From NCBI RefSeq assembly GCF_905475395.1, contig NC_058340.1, forward strand, positions 53,918,181 to 53,982,180: 64,000 nucleotides of DNA. The letters are read 5' to 3'. Source of the DNA: Chrysoperla carnea (Eukaryota; Arthropoda; Insecta; Neuroptera; Chrysopidae). The notes beneath the pieces were generated by a model. That model saw only the letters and a program-made list of their open reading frames with translations, searched no databases and had not been told where the DNA came from. A program made the position numbers and the translations under genes. Positions 37,001 to 46,880 of this stretch are shown piece by piece. Position 1 is the first letter of the stretch. Each line of letters begins with the position of its first letter.

Positions 37001-40000
37001 TTAAATTTTTCTATGGCTCGTCCGATTTCGGATGGGCCTTGTTAATCTATTCCAAAAACAATCACATGGTGCTAACCGATATTACATTTATGTATGTTGT
37101 TAGTTCATTATTCAACTGACTCTCTCTATTGATTCTTTACTGTAGTAACTATGTACTTTGAAGGACATAGTTCGTCTTTGTATACTTTAAAGAAAATCTT
37201 GCTGATATTCTGGACTGTGTACCCGAAGTCATACAAAAACTCAAATACAGTCTATTTGGGATTGTACTGAAACAGTTCAATATTAAGTATCATAGTCTTA
37301 TCAGATCAAGTAAGATTCATTTAATAAAAAAACATAAACTTTACTATAAATTTATTTAAAAAAATAACAATATTGATACACAAATTATAATACTTTATAA
37401 TATTTAATAAAATATTTACCCTAAAAATATAAACCCTTAATAACCAAACGCATCATTCTTAACGTTATTATTCAAAATACGCTTATAAAAAGTCTATTTA
37501 ATAGATTTAAAAAAATGCAAAAAAACAAATAATAATAATCACAGATACGTTATTTAAAATACATTGTAGTTGAAGACACATTATCCTCTGTTTCTTTTAT
37601 CGTAAATTCAAGCGTGGATCCATGAAATTATTTGGAGAGAGCAGTTTGGTAGATTATTTCTACGCTCACTGATCTCACTGAAAGATTAGCTTGACTTTTG
37701 TAGTTAGCTTGTGAGCATTGAATAATATAATACTTGTGAATTATTTTTAAAAAAATCTATATTTTTGGAGGATGCAGTTGACATTTGTTGAAAAACAGTC
37801 TGGATTCGCGCTTGTAAGTTTAATAGATTAATACCAAGTGGTTTAAAAAATACACAAAATTTCGCTGGAGCTCTGAATCTCTGGAGCTACCAGTCGGATT
37901 CGAAAAATTCCTTTTGTAGATTATAGCCGGATTCATGAGGATCTCTCCAAAAATTGCAATAATGTAACTAAGTAGGCAAATTTTTGACCAAGGAGTCAAA
38001 AATTTGCCTATAAAATTCATTATAATGGATAAACTCAATAACTTCTTAACAAATTATTTCATCTATAGAAAGTATCAACAAATAATATGAGTTTTATTTT
38101 CAACAAACTAGGGTTTCGGACCAAAAAATTAGAACACATGAAATTGTGAACATATTAAGCGGGTGTGAGTGAAGACAAGTCTATAACGCGGTAAAATTTG
38201 TTGTTAAATTTGAAACTTCGATTCGATTTTATTTCGAACAAAATGTCAAAAAATATTTATATACTTCAAATGTTTTCTATCTTAGCTAATATTATTAATT
38301 GAAAGAAAAATTTAATCGAATGCCGCGTTAAATTAGTCGATAAACGATTTGTTTAGTTATACAGGGCTAAAATTATATACAATTTTTTTTCTTCAAATTT
38401 GTACTTTAAAATTTAATTTTGTTTGCTTTTTTATTAAAAATTATTTTGTAAATAGCCCCTTTAGGTTCTATCTATTCTTCTGTTGCCATTGGTGTCAATA
38501 TAATTAATTTAAAATAACATTATTCTTAATAATAAGGCACGTTCGATAAAAATGGCATAACATTTTAAGGCTTTTACTGCAGTTTTAGTAACGTTAATGA
38601 TCGGATTAATTCATATTAATGTCAACAAATACGCACTCAAGTCGAAGCTTTGAATATGCACTTCTAACAGTGCTCAAAAAGTGAGAAGTATGACCCCAAG
38701 TAGATTGCCAATGATAAAAAAAATTGGACAGAAAGTATTAATTCGCAAGTTTTATAAGTGAATGACAGTCATTGAGCTATACAGTTTTGGCAACCATTTT
38801 GTTAGCCTTTATTTTAGTGATTTAAACTTAATCCTTTTTTATTCTTCTGTACGAAAGCAAAGAGTGATCAGTTTAATGGTAGGTCGACACGATACCAACT
38901 TCACACAGACTATAGAATATTCGTCATACCATCATACCGATTTTGTTTGCACTGATTTTTTGCGCAGACAAAATAGACAAAATTCTATTAATTCTATTAT
39001 AAAAGTCTGTGTGAAGTTGGTATATCGTGTGGACCTACCATAATGTTTATTCATTCTGGTGCGAAAACTTCAACTTCAGTAAGTGGTCCACTTTGGGTCT
39101 ACTACTATATTATCGACGAGAATCCGTATCACACGTCGTGACGTCATCGTTGATAGTGTAATTATGAGCATATAACAAATTAATTCCATTTTTTTAAAAA
39201 CACCTTCAATAATTGTTATAGATTTTATTTATTTAACATTATCACAGAATGAAAGAAAAGAAAAAGTGTAAAAATCAAAAACTTTGATTGGGAGTACCCG
39301 AATTTGTTTTCTTTACATCTTCATTATAAGCATTTTCAAATTGAGTCATCAAATTACGCCGACACTTGTTTTTATTTTCATAAATAATGTACCAAATTGT
39401 GTACTCGTTGCTTACTGGATCTTCACTATAAGCTATTTTTAATTTTAAAAATTGTTTATTCGTATCACCACCGACTATCTCCATCGCGGAAGTTGAACAA
39501 CTTGGTGATGTCGTCGATGATGATATTGTTTCTATATATCCACTGGCTACAACATATTTCATAGAAATTCGTCCACCATCCCCGCCACCATTTTCTAACG
39601 GTACATCAATTAAAACTGTTGTTTTTTCTGGTGTATGAAAATCATCTTCAGACGGTTGTATAGGTTCTGATAATTGAGCATCCATCATTGTGGGAATTGA
39701 ATGTGGTATAACAATATTGTCGGCATATTCTACCGACATTTTATTTGTATCATAATATGCATCATCAAAATCTTCAGGATCAATGTATTTTGTACTATCG
39801 TGATGTATGTCGTCATAATCTCCTTGTTCTTTATGTAATAATTTCGGCCTTCAAATAAAATTAATTATACAATGAATTAATAAATAGGGTCGGCACACAT
39901 TGATAGAGCAAAATGTATCTAGATATTTTGATTGCATTTGGTAACTCAAAATTTAATTTTTTGGTATCACACTTTCGTTTTGGCTTCGAAATGCCTTAAC

Positions 40001-43000
40001 CGGCTTGATCTTTTAATTTTGCTTTAAAAAACCTTATAATTAGCAAAATCATAAATTCGAATCAATTTAATTGTACTACTATGCTCTAAAACACACTTTA
40101 AAGTTACCAAGGTTGGCCTCACTAAAATAACGGGTATAGGCAATTATTTTATCTCCCTGAAATAGAAGCCTCCCGAGAGAATTCTCATAGATGAAAAAAT
40201 TGTTTGACGCGACCTTTATAACAGCATACCATGAGGTGCCCAAATCGGGAAAAATCCAGGTCCTAGATCTATTATGAACATTTTCGTCTGCTAAAACTTC
40301 CTCCACGGTGTAAAAAACGAGTAATTACGAGTTAAGCCGAATCAATTCTGATATGTTGGACTTATGACTTAATATTGACTTCTATCTGAAATCCTTCTAT
40401 TAAAATACCTTCGATTTAAAGGTGTTAAAATTGGCCCTAAATTTGCGTTATCACCATTTCGATTAGCAAATATTAAATTTTAATCTCAAATTAAGCTAAG
40501 CAGTTGTGAATATTGTATTCGAAACTGCTTAGGCTAATAGTAAAATATGGAACTTAATTTTAAATTATATTAATTCCGATTTAAACCCGTTGATTGGGGG
40601 TGAATCGAGGAAAAACAATTTTAATTTAGTCCATTCATGCCTTGCTATTTTAAATTTTGAATGAGTTTGAATTTCCGATTCATTATGATCTAATTTTTGT
40701 GGCAATAGACCTTTTCATCGATTTGCTTTTGTTTCGGACAGTTGTCAAAAACTATTCAACCTAAGAAAGCTAAATTATCTTCGCGCTTTTTGACAAGGAT
40801 GGAAGATATAAGATGTCTTTCCTTGATTGAAAACAGCCCGAAACAAAAAAGAATCATTTTGTAAATGAATAGCCCTATCGTAGCACACACCCTTTTTAAA
40901 ATTGATATAAATATGGGTTAAATTTGAGAAAAAAAACATTTTAAGTTATTATATTTCAAAATAAACGTATCAAAATGAAAATTATCGGACCATCGGAGTC
41001 GGGTAGAAATGTTTTTTTGAAGGGAACCAATGATTAAATATAAGTTGCGTTACGATCAGAGTCCTAACCCATTTTTCGGGCTAAATACCGGCATATAAGT
41101 AGTAGATAATAAAAATTTATTTTAAATTAAAACACTTACTGTATATTTTTCATATTACGATATGTTAGATGTTTTCGTGGTTCAATATTTTCGATAATAT
41201 GCCGTAATGGATCTAAACTATTGATTAACTTCGTAACTTTTTTACAACCAACACAACTACGTCCAAACCAATCTAAATGTATAGTTGGTCCGAGATATGC
41301 GAACAATCGTTCGCGATGATTTTCTATTAAATCCTTATACCAATTTATAAATATCTTTGCATTTTCTTGTGCTATTTTCTCCATTTTATCAATATTTAAT
41401 AATAATGATTAGGTATATTGTAATGTTAATAATTATTTATTAAATAAACAAATTTTACTTAACATACTCGCTAAAACAAATAATTATTATAAACAATTTG
41501 TTTCTATGCTTTAAAATCTAGTATCCTAAGATCTTAACTTTTTCAAATTTTATTAAAACAGGCATTTTAATAAATTATAATCTATGGTATAGTGCAGTAA
41601 ATACGTTAGAAAATACCGCAGGATTTAAAATAATTCTCCGTCCAGTTTTTCAAAGGGATACCTAGGAGGAAAATAGTAGTTTTTAAGAAAATATACTTTG
41701 GAAAAAATCGCTTTCCTTGACTTAAAGTCGATCGTAGGTAGTTCTTTTTACCCTCTTTAAACAAGAGAAGCTTCTTTCTTCTTAACTAACGAAAATTCTT
41801 TTTTTAAATTTTGTAAATCGAAATAAAAAATTTATGACCTAAATCTGGCGTCCCTTAAAATTTACCGCCCTTGACTTCAGCCTACTCAGCCTGTTGATAA
41901 ATCCACTACTGAGTGATAAGTTTTAATAAAATTTTAAAATATAACTAAAATATATTTTTTAAAAGAAATGGTTAAAAAAAGAAATGTTTAAAAGAAAATT
42001 AATATTTTTTTTTTTTGCAGGTAGATTTGGCGAAAGCGAAGAAAGATGTAAGTATATGTTTTACAATTTTACATGATAATTATGTTAGTCCAAAAAAAAA
42101 ATAGAACTGAGACCAGTAAGCGATTTTAGTTTCAAAAAAAAAAACTAAGAATGATTCCTGTTAAGAGAAAAAAAAATTTGCTGAAAATTGACTAAGGACT
42201 ACTAGAAGGAATATGCAATACGTATGCGCTTTGGAAGGAATTTTCCGGGATACAGAAGTTTTTGCCAATCGAGATTATAAAAGTGGATATAGTGAGGTCC
42301 ACAAAAAATATTTATTCATCCCTCATTTTAGTCAACAAAGAAATACTTTTCAGCCCCCTCGGAAGCAGAAGTAAGAAAATGAGATACCCTAATCTGTCTC
42401 CATTTAACGGTCTATTTATACGTATAATTCTTCGAAGAGAAACTGTCTTTACTAATCTTTAGACATAATTAGATTTATTTGAGGACTTTTTGAAGACGAA
42501 ATGACGAAATCAATAGATATTAAATATAAAAATATTTTTAATTATTTTAGCTGGAAGTCAAATGCTATTGCATGCTGGCTGTTCACCAGAATTCGTCACA
42601 GTTCCAATAGAAGTGGATGGTTTAGATTCCAACACAATTATACATCCGTCTTGTGTACGAGTTAAACGTTGTGGTGGATGTTGTGATGCCGTATCAGATT
42701 GTCAACCAACGAGTACCGGCAAAGAAATGGTGTCAGCAATTGTAAGAAATAATTAAATCGATATAAAAATTTTTCACTAATACTTTAAATTAAATTTTTA
42801 GATAAAAGTTTTTACATATAATCATGATACAAATAAATTTGGATTTGTACGAAATGAAATTGTCCCATTGGAAACGCATACCGAGTGTGAATGTGGATGT
42901 AAACGGAAACCGGAAGTAAGTAGTTATTAAAATGAACATATGGATCTAATTCATAACTTTTCTGTGATCTATTTTCTGGATAAAAAATTACTTGTAGATA

Positions 43001-43528
43001 GATATTCGAAGATTTAGAATTTAGTTCAATTCTATATGCTTGTGAATTTTGTTTTAATTGGTGGGTTGTTAATAACTGCATTTACAACTGCTTAATGTAA
43101 ATCGAAATTTAATTAAATTTTCGTATATTATTGTTAATTAAAAGATTTTGGTCCACGATCCCCCTAATTGTAATTTTTTTGTGAAGAATTCATGAAATTT
43201 AATTTTCTAATTAATCTATTTTCAGCATTGCCTCAGTTATCAAAAATACTACGTAGAAGATTGCGCGTGTCGGTGTAATAATACCGATGAAGAAGATAAA
43301 TGTGAATCACATGATAGGAAAATATGGAATCCAGACACTTGCACGTGCAAGTGTCAAGAAGAAGAAGATTGTGCTACTGGTTATTTCTTCGATGAAAATA
43401 CTTGTGAGTGTATGGATGAAACACTAACCACCAGACGACCTATAAGCGATGTCCCAAAAAGCATAGCAGAAAATGAGCGAATTAAGCAAGAGCGTAATAA
43501 GCTTAAAGTAAAACCAATTTTAAATTAG
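30841..43528 (+). CDS. Pvf: PDGF/VEGF-related growth factor (Pvf), six coding exons
   Basis: This encodes a secreted cystine-knot ligand of the insect PDGF/VEGF family. Known members signal through the Pvr receptor tyrosine kinase in cell migration, haemocyte survival and growth. The coding exons are 30841-31068, 33028-33127, 42021-42047, 42551-42741, 42802-42915 and 43226-43528. They join in phase to 963 nt, or 320 residues plus stop. Residues 1-20 form a hydrophobic signal peptide. The knot domain holds the eight expected cysteines (C129, 153, 159, 162, 163, 169, 211, 213), including PSCVRVKRCGGCC. The C-terminal tail carries CACRC (233-237), CTCKC (259-263) and CEC, like the Cys-rich tails of VEGF-C-type factors. 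Possible N-glycosylation sites are N60 and N238. Intron 2 hosts four U5 genes and an antisense gene. Which insect Pvf paralogue this is cannot be settled here. Confidence 0.92.
31365..32025 (+). repeat. Unclassified interspersed repeat R, copy in Pvf intron 1
   Basis: It begins with a variant tip (ataccctgtgtataaaa). It carries 'caaggtatactaattttag', 'tcctaattagc'-like and 'cccatgagggcggaaatt' words and ends 'cagtcaattgtttgttttca'. It holds about 100 bp of extra unrelated sequence near 31735-31890. Confidence 0.7.
33028..33127 (+). CDS. Pvf: Pvf coding exon 2
   Basis: It is flanked by a T-rich acceptor (tttttag) and donor ACAA|GTGAGT. It is 100 nt long and ends in phase 1. It codes for IPMSLLREINGVASLDDFVD and following residues, part of the prodomain before the cystine knot. 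Confidence 0.8.
33438..33480 (+). pseudogene. U5 snRNA relic (internally deleted)
   Basis: The words 'cttttactaaaga' and 'aacaactcaaatgagt' are loop I and the second hairpin of U5, brought together by loss of the intervening 15-20 bases. Flanking U5 parts are not recognisable. It lies 208 bp ahead of the PSEA of U5 copy 4. Confidence 0.55.
33688..33713 (+). promoter_or_regulatory. PSEA of U5 copy 4
   Basis: CCTCTCGCTAATGG then TATGTTGAAGTC, 35 bp before the U5 start. Preceded by an A run and TGTGTGTT. Confidence 0.85.
33749..33872 (+). ncRNA. U5: U5 spliceosomal snRNA, copy 4 (in Pvf intron 2)
   Basis: 124 nt, starting TCACTCTGG. Loop I CGCCTTTTACT, its 8-bp stem and Sm region AAATTTTTC are intact. 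The 3' hairpin loop differs slightly (CCGTTTACGG). It is on the same strand as Pvf, so Pvf pre-mRNA would include it. Confidence 0.95.
33873..34693 (+). repeat. U5 spacer type A (between copies 4 and 5)
   Basis: Homologous to 34.9-35.7 kb and, reversed, to 27.2-27.9 kb. Markers are 'aggaggattgtactgaaaca' (34216), 'cctggaaagttcctttgatt' (34343) and 'taggtcttcggtctcaggaa' (34408). Short ORFs here are not conserved between the copies and are not genes. Confidence 0.8.
34694..34719 (+). promoter_or_regulatory. PSEA of U5 copy 5
   Basis: CCTCTCGCTAATGG then TATGTTGAAGTC, 35 bp before the start. Confidence 0.85.
34755..34878 (+). ncRNA. U5: U5 spliceosomal snRNA, copy 5 (in Pvf intron 2)
   Basis: Starts TCACTCTGG with intact loop I and stems. 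The Sm region is one A shorter than in other copies (ATAATTTTTC), and the 3' hairpin carries an extra G (GATGGGGCC), keeping 124 nt. The PSEA-to-RNA leader is nearly the same as in copy 6. Confidence 0.94.
34879..35691 (+). repeat. U5 spacer type A (between copies 5 and 6)
   Basis: Closest to the 33.9-34.7 kb spacer: 'gtactgaaacagtccaatat' at 35239, 'ggaaagttcctttgatttta' near 35353 and 'taggtcttcggtctcaggaa' at 35417. The repeat period from copy 5 to copy 6 is 998 bp. Confidence 0.8.
35692..35717 (+). promoter_or_regulatory. PSEA of U5 copy 6
   Basis: CCTCTCGCTAATGG then TATGTTGAAGTC, 35 bp before the start. Confidence 0.85.
35753..35876 (+). ncRNA. U5: U5 spliceosomal snRNA, copy 6 (in Pvf intron 2)
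   Basis: 124 nt, starting TCACTCTGG. Loop I, the AAATCTTT/AAAGATTT stem, Sm region AAATTTTTC and 3' hairpin (with GATTTTGG loop side, as in copy 5) are present. Downstream 'ttgttaatcaaatccaaa' is shared among copies and is a candidate 3' box for RNA end formation. Confidence 0.95.
36425..36854 (+). repeat. U5 spacer type B, copy 1
   Basis: It matches 48590-49040: 'ttctacgaaatttgttgttg', 'gggtagccatggg', 'cgtcgtataagtccattaaa' and 'agtgaagtttggggttatt'. It ends with an imperfect palindrome around 'attcgcctcgcttttagcga'. This spacer type leads straight into the PSEA of copy 7. Confidence 0.8.
36855..36880 (+). promoter_or_regulatory. PSEA of U5 copy 7
   Basis: CCTCTCGCTAATGG then TATGTTGAAGTC, 34 bp before the start. 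Confidence 0.85.
36915..37038 (+). ncRNA. U5: U5 spliceosomal snRNA, copy 7 (in Pvf intron 2)
   Basis: 124 nt, starting TTACTCTGG. Loop I and stems are intact; before the Sm region it reads TCTAGTTTAAATTTTTC. The 3' hairpin is the consensus form (CCGATTTCGG). Last of the four intronic copies. Confidence 0.95.
37039..38875. other. Pvf intron 2, unassigned stretch
   Basis: The first ~250 bp is decayed spacer ('actgaaacagttcaatatta' near 37267). The rest is AT-rich DNA with no recognised element. Confidence 0.45.
38876..39041. mobile_element. Short MITE with ~36-bp terminal inverted repeats
   Basis: Ends ATGGTAGGTCGACACGATAC and the reverse complement of ATGGTAGGTCCACACGATAT. The mirrored part continues through 'ccaacttcacacagact'. 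The body is about 95 bp. It sits in Pvf intron 2, 230 bp from the stop codon of the antisense gene. No ORF of its own. Confidence 0.8.
39275..41384 (-). CDS. NTF2-like domain protein, two exons, antisense in Pvf intron 2
   Basis: Exon 1 (41140-41384) and exon 2 (39275-39848) join through donor ATACA|GTAAGTG and acceptor TTTGAAG. Together they give 819 nt, 272 residues plus stop. Residues about 5-80 (AKIFINWYKDLIENHRERLF, then TIHLDWFGR and KVTKLINSL) follow the N-terminal helix/strand pattern of NTF2-like folds. That fold is used by NTF2 and the p15/NXT mRNA-export cofactors. An acidic, Ser/Pro-rich stretch (about 83-210: DPEDFDDAYYD, PSEDDFHTPEK) separates it from a C-terminal strand-rich segment (about 213-245: FLKLKIAYSEDP, EYTIWYIIYEN) that may complete the fold. 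It ends in a basic/polar tail. No signal peptide or membrane segment is seen. The fold call is by eye; the exact family and function are unknown. Confidence 0.65.
42021..42047 (+). CDS. Pvf: Pvf coding exon 3 (27-nt microexon)
   Basis: A T-rich tract with TTGCAG precedes it and AT|GTAAGT follows. It encodes RFGESEER with split codons on both sides (phase 1 to phase 1), so skipping it keeps the frame and would drop nine residues just before the knot domain. Confidence 0.75.
42551..42741 (+). CDS. Pvf: Pvf coding exon 4 (cystine knot, first part)
   Basis: Acceptor ATTTTAG, donor GCAATT|GTAAGA. It holds six of the eight knot cysteines and the diagnostic PSCVRVKRCGGCC signature of the PDGF/VEGF family. 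Confidence 0.93.
42802..42915 (+). CDS. Pvf: Pvf coding exon 5 (cystine knot, last part)
   Basis: Exactly 38 codons, separated from exon 4 by a 60-bp intron. It ends ECECGCKRKPE, which supplies the C-x-C pair that closes the knot, before donor GAA|GTAAGT. Confidence 0.9.
43226..43528 (+). CDS. Pvf: Pvf coding exon 6 (Cys-rich tail and stop)
   Basis: Acceptor TTTTCAG, 100 codons and TAG. Contains two C-x-C-x-C motifs and a charged end (ENERIKQERNKLK). A candidate poly-A signal AATAAA lies at 43710-43715. Confidence 0.9.
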   Translation, partial: HCLSYQKYYVEDCACRCNNTDEEDKCESHDRKIWNPDTCTCKCQEEEDCATGYFFDENTCECMDETLTTRRPISDVPKSIAENERIKQERNKLKVKPILN

Positions 43529-43817
43529 TCAAGTATTGTGTATCATATAATTAATAATGTGATAAGTTTATTTATTACTTAAAATTATTTATTTTAGTCT
43601 TTATTGATATTATATTTAAACAAGTGATTTAAGTATCAAAATACTCTATACTAAGTGTCAAAAACCTATAACTCGCGGTTTTCCGAGTAACAAATGCTTG
43701 GGTTTCAAAAATAAAGTATGCTTTCTCCACTCCGAGCGAAAAGTTTCAACTTTCGTCCCGCTGTGCTAAACAAAGTTGCTGGCTTCCGCCTTCGTCGAGA
43801 AGAATAGAATATACGAA

Positions 43818-44153
43818 ACATTTTCGAAAGCAAGAAACGTTTTACATCTTACAGTAAATACTAAAGGGACTTCTGGCTTCTCTAATTTCAATTGGTTTTT
43901 ACGTTCACGTGCCCTGGTGGAAAAAATATTTGAAGAAAGAATAAGTCTTAAAAATTCTTAAATTAGACAATCCAAAAACGTTTAGAAATTTAGAGTTCCA
44001 TAGAATTTTTCCGAGTTTTTAAGACTTATTTTTTCTTCAAATATTTTTTCTACCAGGGCACGTGAACAAAAAGCCAATTGACATTAAGGAAATCAGGAAT
44101 CCCTTTAGTATTCACTGTAGGATGTAAAACGCTTTTTACCTTCGAAAATATGT
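43818..44153. repeat. Fold-back repeat just downstream of Pvf
   Basis: Arms 43818-43956 and 44018-44153 are imperfect reverse complements (for example 'cacgtgccctgg' against 'ccagggcacgtg', and 'ttacatcttacagtaaatac' against its complement). If the Pvf transcript runs past the AATAAA at 43710, a long hairpin would lie in its 3' UTR. No ORF on either strand is family-like. Confidence 0.75.
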
Positions 44154-44419
44154 TGCTATGCAATTTTCGAATGGATTTTAGTTTTTAAAACATCGACTGT
44201 AAGCACATAAACAAACAATTTTAAAGAAAGAACCGTCGTTTTTCAAAGTAAAAGTCATTGTTTTTACTTCGTTGTTCGGCTATGTGCTAAATTTCATTTA
44301 AAATTCCCAGTTTATCAATAGTCAAAATAGTATCTCCACTTATTTTCGATGTTGGCTTTAATATTTCTTATGTGCATATTCTTTTGTTATTTCTTCCTCG
44401 AGTAGTTACTCGCGGATCG

Positions 44420-44690
44420 GTTTGTTCATTTAATTTGAACAAAAATGGTCTTTATAGAAAACAAACCACTTTTATTGAATTTATTAGAATTTTTTTCGAA
44501 GAGTGTCTAAATTTCGCACAAACAATTATACGAAATCACAATTTTGATAGGAAAAAACTACTTTGAGTAAAACGTCCGTTTTTACCTAAACTGTACGATT
44601 TACGAAAAAATGTTTCGGACAAAACTGTTACTTTTTTAATGTATAACAACTTTTTAATTTAAAGTGTTCATGTATAATCATCTGTTAATC
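44420..44690 (+). repeat. Interspersed repeat S, plus copy
   Basis: Shares 'atagaaaacaaaccactttt', 'gtaaaacgtccgtttttacc' and 'aatttaaagtgttca' with the reversed copy at 46640-46880. Part of it ('aagtggtttgtttttctata') also occurs near 19840. Class unknown. Confidence 0.7.
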
Positions 44691-45257
44691 TAAATTCTAA
44701 ACAAATAAAATTATTATTTGTCTACATAGAACAAGAAACTCTGTTAGTCACATAATATATTTAAATGAAAACGTGGAATTTGTGAGAATTACTTTATAAT
44801 ATTAAAAGAAGGTCAATTGTCCTTGTTACTAAATAGTTAATAGCAAATCATTATGAAATTGTTAATTAAAAGTAAATTAATAATAAAATTAAACTAGATG
44901 ATTATCGATGTGGATAAATGTTTTCGATCAAAATATAGAAAACATACGCAGACAATAAAATTAGATTTTTTAAATATTTAATCTAGGTTAAAATAAATAA
45001 AATGTCATATTGTAAATAAGAATTTGAAAAGTATTAAGAAATTGCATTCCAAACAACTTAGTATTAGACATTTACTTAAAATAATTAAAATATAATGTAA
45101 TATATTAAGAAAAAACAAAAAACAAAAGCAATAATGTATTAATAAGCATTATTTTATTTATTAATGAAAGCATAAATTAGTATCAAAGCATGATGTTGTT
45201 AATAGAAAAATAATACGTGTATATTTTATTATACCATTTAAAAAAATTAAAAGACAA

Positions 45258-45544
45258 TTATTGTTTTCGAATTAAATCCTTTAAAGCCTTGTGTAATTTA
45301 CTGTTTTTTAAAATCATGTCACTCTTTTTGGTACGATTTACAATTTTTTTATTTTCTTGTATCATTAATTTGTGTGTTTCACTTATATTTATGAAACAAT
45401 TTGGATCTGAAATAAAAACAATGTGCTTTTTATATACAAAAAAATATGTTAATATTTTTCAATAAAAATATATTATAAATTGTTACCTAGTGTTTCATTA
45501 ATACCATTAATATATGTAGTTAATTCATTTTCCAATTCGCTCAT
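45258..45544 (-). CDS. Small two-exon gene, 68-residue protein, function unknown
   Basis: Exon 1 (45487-45544) starts ATGAGCGAATTGG and ends at donor CTAG|GTAACA. Exon 2 (45258-45406) follows acceptor TATTTCAG and ends in TAA. The join is in phase and gives 207 nt. The product begins MSELENELTTYINGINETLD and continues PNCFINISETHKLMIQENKK, then a Lys-rich helical end (KSDMILKNSKLHKALKDLIR). Heptad-like Leu/Ile spacing suggests a short coiled coil. It has no signal peptide or membrane segment. The 80-bp intron, both splice sites and an open frame in otherwise stop-dense DNA argue for a real gene. I do not recognise the family. Confidence 0.65.
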
Positions 45545-46639
45545 TTTATGACAATATGAAATTTGAAATTTTTTTTTATATTTTCATGTATAAAAAACAT
45601 TTATTTGTATGTATTTTAAACTTTAAAGGGACGCCAAAGGAGTATTTTGACGTAACTACTAGTTCCCAATATATAAAACAAGATGGCGTCAAGATTGAAT
45701 CAGTGATATGTGAACTATATGAAGAGGGTAGATGAACAATGAATTCATTATGATTAAAATTAAAGGTTTTTAATTTTTTTTGAACTGAAAATCTGTTTTA
45801 GGAGTCTCAAAACTGATTAGTTGAATTTTTTTTTGTATTTTAGTCGAATTAATCACTTATATATATATCTAAATTGAATGTATTAAAATAATCTACTCAA
45901 AAAAGATATCTATTGTTTAAGTTTAAAATGTTTATCCCACGTGATGTAAGCTTGTTGCTTCATGCTGCCCTCTGGTAAAAACATTTAATATTAAAGGTAA
46001 ACAATTTAGCCATTAGAATTTAAAAAAAGGATACTTTTAATCTTTTCAAGTATTAAAATATGTATTCTTCATGAATCTATATTTAAAAAAACTATTTTTT
46101 AACATTTAACAGGGATTATTCCTATATAATAATTACAAAATAAGGAATTAAGTTAAAAATTTCAAAATTTTTTCCTAATAAAAGTTTTAAAAACGTTTCA
46201 AAGTTATCAATTTTTTTTTTTAATTTCACATTAGCACCACTCAGTTATTTCTCGTACTAGATTTTGAACGTTTGATAATTGTTGTTTTAAGAGTTTAATA
46301 TAGAGGGCATCGTAATTGAAAGAAGTTTAAATTTTAAACTTCCATTGTGATTATTTTATGCAATTAATACTTTATTCATTTAGTTAGTATGCCCTTGCAT
46401 ATCTTCGAAACTATACAACTTACGAACGTAGGTATTTAGCATGGGCATAGGTCCTATCGCAAAGGGGTGCGTGAAATTTTTTCTGCTCCATATAAATAAG
46501 GTTGCATTGATTTGTATTCACTGGAAGATCCGAAAAAATCAATCAGCCAAAATTAGAAGAGTTGCATGTTCTACGTAGACAAATTATAATTTTATTTGTT
46601 TAGGATTTGAAAAGCTCACTCTACTCCATAACTAGTAAT
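45545..46639. other. AT-rich stretch upstream of the small gene
   Basis: The small gene's promoter would lie at the left of this interval. No defined motif or other gene was recognised. Confidence 0.4.
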
Positions 46640-46880
46640 CGATAGATGAACACTTTAAATTAGAAAGTTGTTACACATAAAAAAAGTAACATTTTTTTGC
46701 AAATCGCACAGTTTTGGTAAAAACGGACGTTTTACTCAAAGTAGTTTTTTCGTATCAAAATTGTGATTTCGTATAATTGTTTCTGCGAAATCTAGACACT
46801 TTTCGAAAAAATTTTTATAATAGATCCAATAAAAGTGGTTTGTTTTTCTATAAAGACCATTTTTGTTCAAATTGAATAAA
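46640..46880 (-). repeat. Interspersed repeat S, minus copy
   Basis: Reverse complement of 44420-44690 over most of its length. The two copies enclose the small gene as a 2 kb-spaced inverted pair. Confidence 0.7.

Noticed and set aside
40079-40306. 75-codon minus ORF inside the NTF2-like gene's intron as an extra exon
   Set aside because: No convincing splice sites around it, and exons 1 and 2 already join in phase without it.
42262-42462. 66-codon ORF in Pvf intron 3 as coding sequence
   Set aside because: It is not in phase with the flanking exons through any good splice site and has no family pattern.
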